A DNA stretch of 26,081 bases from Gemmatimonadales bacterium (GTDB lineage: Bacteria; Gemmatimonadota; Gemmatimonadetes; Gemmatimonadales; GWC2-71-9), in assembly GCA_025929805.1 (NCBI GenBank), contig JAICPP010000013.1:1-26081 (forward strand), given 5' to 3'. Positions 22,763-26,081 of this stretch are shown here, one piece after another; position 1 is the stretch's first letter, and every line of letters begins with the position of its first letter. The position numbers and the translations under genes were made by a program. A model generated the notes under the pieces. That model had not been told where the DNA came from. It searched no databases and saw nothing but the letters and a program-made list of their open reading frames with translations.

Positions 22763-24186
22763 CCCGCCGCACTGGCGGGCTTCCAGGGAAGCACGCTCAC
22801 CCGGCCTTTGACTTTGGCGGTTGCAGTTGATGCATCTGCAGTAGCCCAGTAATTCCCGCCCGCTGCCAGATCGGGCGCTTCGATGAACCAGCGGGAGGCA
22901 CGAAGGAACACGTTGCCGGTGACCTCGCTGCCGTGCCCATCCCCGTCGATGATCAGCCCGACCCCGACTCCATCAAAGACATTCCCCCGCAACTGTGCCC
23001 GGGTGGTTCGCTGCACCACGATGGCTCGTTCCAGCCGGGACAGGACGTTGTCGTCGATCCGGTAATGCCGGCTGGGCTCCCCGCTCTCCTGGGGCGCGGC
23101 GACCTGAATCCCCAGCGGACCGCCGATGATCACGTTTGCCAGTATCGAGTTGTCGCTTCCGTGGTCGCTGATAATGCCGGCGGTGCGGCTACCAATGATG
23201 GTGTTGCCCTGGACGATGGAGCCAGCGCAGCGATTTAGCCGGAACCCCACGCCGGCACTGTCCGCGCGATTGTTCAGAAACGTGTTGCTCCAACCCAGTG
23301 TCGCGGCAAAGGCGGTACGGAGCGCAGCGGAGGCATCGTTGCGAAAGACCAGGTTTCCCACCGAGGGCCGCGTCACTCGGCGCTGACCGGCAAGGAGGAG
23401 ACCCAGGCTGGAGGCGCTGAGGTCGTTATCGACGATGGTGTTTGAGTCGCTCGCGTCTCGCAGCAGCAGGGCAGCTGCGCCGCAGTCAGCCGCCGGCACT
23501 TGGGCCTCGCATCGGCGGGTATGATCGGCTCGATTTCGGGTGACCACGTTGTGGGACGAGCGCCAGAGATGGATGCCCCATCCGTTGTTCATCGCCACAT
23601 CGTTGTCGGCGATATAGCTGTCACGCACCTCGAGCAGCGCGATCCCGTTCTGCGCCCCTCGCGCGGTGATGCCGGTGATGCTCGTGCCCGTGGTGCGCTG
23701 CAGCAAGATACCACCGCCGTATCGCTCGAAGCTGTCGGCCCGGATCAGGTTGAGCTGGTCCGCGGCATCCGGCCGAGCCGGCGTCGACCGTACCGCCTGA
23801 CTCCGGCTGCCCGAGAGATCCGTTCCGGCAACTCGGTGGGCACGACCCCCCTCCAGTCGGATTCCGTACCGATAGCCATGTATGGCGCCGCCGGTGATGG
23901 TGACGGCATCCACGCCTCTACTAGTGATTCCCGCCCCGACGAATCTGGTCGGCACCGAATCTCCGCTTTCGAGCACCACGCCGGTGAGGTTGATCCGAGT
24001 TCCGGTGGCGGCGGCAATGATGACACCCTGCTCGTTCTTGTCGGAGATACGATAGTGGCCGGGGCACACCCGAACCTCGCCTTGTACCTGCGTTCCGGCC
24101 CGAGTAGGTCGGATACACGGGGCCGCGGTGGTAGGAGAGACCGGCGCCGCCAGAGCCGATGCAATCGAAAGAACAGCGAACATCAT
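22756..24186 (-). CDS. Secreted right-handed parallel beta-helix protein (NosD/pectate-lyase-like fold)
   Basis: The protein has 476 aa. A signal peptide (MMFAVLSIASALAAPVSPTTA) is followed by many PbH1-type coils of about 22 residues, such as GTSITGITARGAQNGIALLEV, NNGWGIHLWRSSHNVVTRN and GSIVQGNTIIGSRTAGII. These fit a parallel beta-helix as in NosD-like or carbohydrate-active proteins. No clear catalytic set is visible, so substrate binding versus lyase activity cannot be decided. ATG at 24186 overlaps the hisF stop (ATGA), which ties an exported protein to a histidine operon. It overlaps the convergent kinase gene by 7 nt. Confidence 0.85.
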   Translation of the reverse strand: MMFAVLSIASALAAPVSPTTAAPCIRPTRAGTQVQGEVRVCPGHYRISDKNEQGVIIAAATGTRINLTGVVLESGDSVPTRFVGAGITSRGVDAVTITGGAIHGYRYGIRLEGGRAHRVAGTDLSGSRSQAVRSTPARPDAADQLNLIRADSFERYGGGILLQRTTGTSITGITARGAQNGIALLEVRDSYIADNDVAMNNGWGIHLWRSSHNVVTRNRADHTRRCEAQVPAADCGAAALLLRDASDSNTIVDNDLSASSLGLLLAGQRRVTRPSVGNLVFRNDASAALRTAFAATLGWSNTFLNNRADSAGVGFRLNRCAGSIVQGNTIIGSRTAGIISDHGSDNSILANVIIGGPLGIQVAAPQESGEPSRHYRIDDNVLSRLERAIVVQRTTRAQLRGNVFDGVGVGLIIDGDGHGSEVTGNVFLRASRWFIEAPDLAAGGNYWATADASTATAKVKGRVSVLPWKPASAAGY

Positions 24187-24935
24187 GGACGAACCGGATA
24201 GCCCCGCTCTCGCAGGTACGCACGCGCACGAGGCAAGCTGGACTCCTGATAGTGAAAGATTGTGGCAGCGAGGACGCCGTGGGCCCCCGCTTCCAGCGCT
24301 TCAGCCAGATGCGCCAACCTACCCGCGCCGCCGGACGCGATGACCGGGAGGCTCACGGCGCCGGAGACCTGTTTCAGCAGCGGCAGATCGTAGCCTTGCC
24401 CGGTGCCGTCACGATCCATCGAGGTAAGCAGAATCTCTCCAGCGCCGAGCGCCTCCATGCGCCGGCACCACTCGGTTGCTTCGAGTGACGTTTCCTCCCG
24501 CCCTCCATTGACCATGACCGCAAAACGTCCACCCGTTCGCTTGACGTCCACCGCTACGACCACGCACTGGCTGCCAAAGCTTTCCGCCAACTGTGAGACC
24601 AGGGGTGGGTCTCGAACCGCCGAGGTGTTGACCGCGATCTTGTCCGCCCCCGCGCGGAGCACCGCTCCGGCATCCTGAACCGAGCGAATGCCCCCACCTA
24701 CGGTAAACGGAACGAAGACAGCTTCGGCAACGTGACTGACCATCTCGAGAGTGGTGCGGCGGCCCTCCGGACTGGCCGAGATATCCAGCAACACCAGCTC
24801 GTCGGCGCCATCGGCGTCATATCGTGATGCCTGGACCACCGGGTCGCCGGCATCTCGCAGGCTCTCGAAATGAGTTCCCTTCACCACCCGGCCACCGGCG
24901 ACATCCAGACAAGGAATGATCCGCCGGGCTAGCAT
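24183..24935 (-). CDS. hisF: Imidazole glycerol phosphate synthase cyclase subunit
   Basis: The protein has 250 aa and forms a complete (beta-alpha)8 barrel. With HisH it converts PRFAR and ammonia into imidazole glycerol phosphate and AICAR. The catalytic aspartates are both present at the canonical numbers, D11 (IIPCLDV) and D130 (VVVAVDVKR). Phosphate-binding segments VGGGIRS and ASGGAG are intact. ATG at 24935 overlaps the Nudix stop by 7 nt. hisH is two genes upstream in the same operon. Confidence 0.98.
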   Translation of the reverse strand: MLARRIIPCLDVAGGRVVKGTHFESLRDAGDPVVQASRYDADGADELVLLDISASPEGRRTTLEMVSHVAEAVFVPFTVGGGIRSVQDAGAVLRAGADKIAVNTSAVRDPPLVSQLAESFGSQCVVVAVDVKRTGGRFAVMVNGGREETSLEATEWCRRMEALGAGEILLTSMDRDGTGQGYDLPLLKQVSGAVSLPVIASGGAGRLAHLAEALEAGAHGVLAATIFHYQESSLPRARAYLRERGYPVRP

Positions 24936-25396
24936 ACCCGGAGAACGTCTTCCACTGAACCTCCTGTGCCGCTGCCGAGCAGCGTTTCGATGTCATCCAG
25001 CGCACGCCCCTCCCGCGGCCAGGCAAATCGAAGCCGGGCAGCGGCCGGCGTGAGCCATTCAAACCCGTCGTGCTCCGGCCCCAGCCGTACCCCCGCGTTC
25101 GGGTCGACGAAGGCGGCAAAGACGGGCACCAGTGCCACTTCGTCGGTGCGATGCTGGTAGAACAGCTCCACCCGACTCAAATTGTACAGCCGGAGTGGCA
25201 TCAGCCCGGTTTCCTCTTGCAGCTCACGCGCTGCCGCGGCAGCCGGTTGTTCCCCCGGCTCGATATGTCCATGGACGCTCTCCCATGAGCCCGGGCACCG
25301 GCCGCTCACCGCCCGCCGGAGAGCAAGGCACTCGAGCGAGGCCCCCATCATCCGCAAGACATACACGTCGACCAGCGAGGCCCGGACCGAGGTCAC
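24929..25396 (-). CDS. Nudix hydrolase within the histidine operon
   Basis: The protein has 155 aa. A full Nudix box GX5EX7REUXEEXGU is present as GHIEPGEQPAAAAARELQEE followed by TGL, with the metal-binding Glu residues intact. The family hydrolyses nucleoside diphosphates linked to another moiety. GTG at 25396 overlaps the hisH stop by 4 nt (GTGA) and fits the domain start; longer in-frame starts run into hisH and add Arg/Gly-rich nonsense. It sits between hisH and hisF, where hisA is often found. A role in histidine synthesis, for example as phosphoribosyl-ATP pyrophosphohydrolase, or in house-cleaning, is conjecture from position. Confidence 0.92.
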   Translation of the reverse strand: MTSVRASLVDVYVLRMMGASLECLALRRAVSGRCPGSWESVHGHIEPGEQPAAAAARELQEETGLMPLRLYNLSRVELFYQHRTDEVALVPVFAAFVDPNAGVRLGPEHDGFEWLTPAAARLRFAWPREGRALDDIETLLGSGTGGSVEDVLRVC

Positions 25397-26013
25397 GGCC
25401 GCCACTCGGCGAACGCGGCGAGCAGCGCCAGCCCAGCCTGCTGCGACTTTTCCGGATGAAACTGCGCCCCGACCAGCGAGCCCTCCCCCACCAGCGTGGG
25501 GAACCGGCCGCCATAGTTTCCCGTAGCCAAGATGTCGCAATCGGGAAGGCCGGTTGGATAGTAGCTGTGCACGTGATAGAAGAACTGAGTCGAGTCGCTG
25601 AAGGCTCTTGCCACCACCGGATGAGTCCGGCCGAACTCGGTCAGGTCCACCTTGGCCCAACCGACATGGGGAACCGGGAGTCCGCCGGAGAACCGCTGCA
25701 CTCGCCCCGGCAACACCCCGAGGCCGTGCGCTGCCGGGGCCTCCTCGCTGGTCTCGAAAAACAATTGAAGCCCGAGGCAGATACCCATCACCGGGCGACC
25801 CTGTTGTACTGCTTCCCGGACCGCGTCACCCAGCCCGGTGGCGACCAGCGTGCGAGAGGCCTGACCGAAGTGCCCCACACCAGGAACCAGGACCCGATCG
25901 GCTGAGCGCACCTGATCCGGATCACTCACCAGGCTGGCCTGGTGCCCGCTGGCACGAACCGCGCGGACCACGCTCGCGATGTTGTTCACTCCGTAATCCA
26001 CCACCGCAATCAC
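25393..26013 (-). CDS. hisH: Imidazole glycerol phosphate synthase glutamine amidotransferase subunit
   Basis: The protein has 206 aa and is a class I glutamine amidotransferase feeding ammonia to HisF. The nucleophile Cys is in GICLGLQLFF, and the His/Glu pair is in GAQFHPEKSQ. The N-terminus MIAVVDYGVNNIASV is typical. The GTG start at 26013 has AAGGGAG 4 nt upstream and overlaps the hisB stop by 4 nt. It is complete. Confidence 0.97.
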   Translation of the reverse strand: MIAVVDYGVNNIASVVRAVRASGHQASLVSDPDQVRSADRVLVPGVGHFGQASRTLVATGLGDAVREAVQQGRPVMGICLGLQLFFETSEEAPAAHGLGVLPGRVQRFSGGLPVPHVGWAKVDLTEFGRTHPVVARAFSDSTQFFYHVHSYYPTGLPDCDILATGNYGGRFPTLVGEGSLVGAQFHPEKSQQAGLALLAAFAEWRP

Positions 26014-26081
26014 AGCACTCCCTTGGTCGAGGGCACACCGCTCACCCGCGCATCCGGAGTAGTAGCGGCGTCGAATGCTCG
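26010..26081 (-). CDS. hisB: Imidazoleglycerol-phosphate dehydratase, C-terminal fragment
   Basis: Only the last 23 codons are in the window; the gene continues past base 26081. They read RAFDAATTPDARVSGVPSTK then GVL and stop. The terminal VPSTKGVL is the highly conserved end of HisB. The stop overlaps the hisH GTG start (GTGA). It is truncated by the window edge, not by mutation. Confidence 0.88.
   Translation of the reverse strand, partial: RAFDAATTPDARVSGVPSTKGVL

Noticed and set aside
25397..25660. N-terminal extension of the Nudix protein
   Set aside because: It lies antiparallel in composition to hisH coding and is Arg/Gly-rich; the GTGA overlap at 25393-25396 marks the likely start.
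1..26081. CRISPR array, insertion sequence, prophage or toxin-antitoxin module
   Set aside because: No regularly spaced direct repeats, transposase, integrase or paired small toxin/antitoxin genes were found; the tRNA-Leu has no repeated 3' end indicating an attachment site.

Overview
The window is GC-rich chromosomal DNA from a Gram-negative (diderm) bacterium. I infer Gemmatimonadota, or a close relative, from three things: lipoproteins of the LVAAC-GDDGDPTGP style carrying Ig/PEGA-like and beta-propeller repeats, the compact tig-clpP-clpX-engB block, and a porin with a C-terminal Phe. I could not test this placement by phylogeny. Genes are densely packed, with many 4-nt ATGA/GTGA overlaps. 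No transposase, integrase, phage gene or CRISPR array was seen.

Layout. 1-1450: a YsnF/DUF2382-type stress protein (minus) with a clear 3' terminator. 1450-2660: two stand-alone receiver proteins flanking tRNA-Leu(UAG); the second sits behind a perfect CRP-type palindrome and appears to start at CTG. 2657-6209: a VOC protein, a coiled-coil/SH3 lipoprotein, a membrane diguanylate cyclase, and a receiver whose phosphoacceptor Asp is Asn. 6210-6560: no protein gene, but a sigma70-like promoter followed by a strong intrinsic terminator, suggesting a ~185-nt RNA or an attenuating leader for the next gene. 6561-8213: a GAF-AAA+-Fis sigma54 activator. 8230-11334 (minus): a small secreted protein, then a receiver translationally coupled to a large lipoprotein with four Cys-paired repeats and a seven-bladed propeller.

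11564-16070 (plus): tig, clpP, clpX, engB and a small secreted protein, the housekeeping proteostasis cluster. 16067-19454 (minus): a tight four-gene operon of apbE, an outer-membrane porin, a periplasmic FMN-binding protein and a four-helix, cytochrome b-like membrane protein. It is preceded by a strong Fur-box-like palindrome lying over a -10 element. This looks like an iron-regulated, flavin-based system for moving electrons across the inner membrane into the periplasm or beyond, and is the most interesting unit here.

19609-22762 (plus): a hexapeptide acyltransferase and a hybrid GAF/PAS histidine kinase. 22756-26081 (minus): the 3' part of a histidine operon, hisB (C-terminal end only), hisH, a Nudix hydrolase in the slot where hisA is often found, hisF, and a coupled secreted beta-helix protein.

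Signalling is heavily represented: four output-less receivers, one hybrid kinase, one GGDEF enzyme and one sigma54 activator in about 23 kb. All functions come from motif reading; no searches were run.
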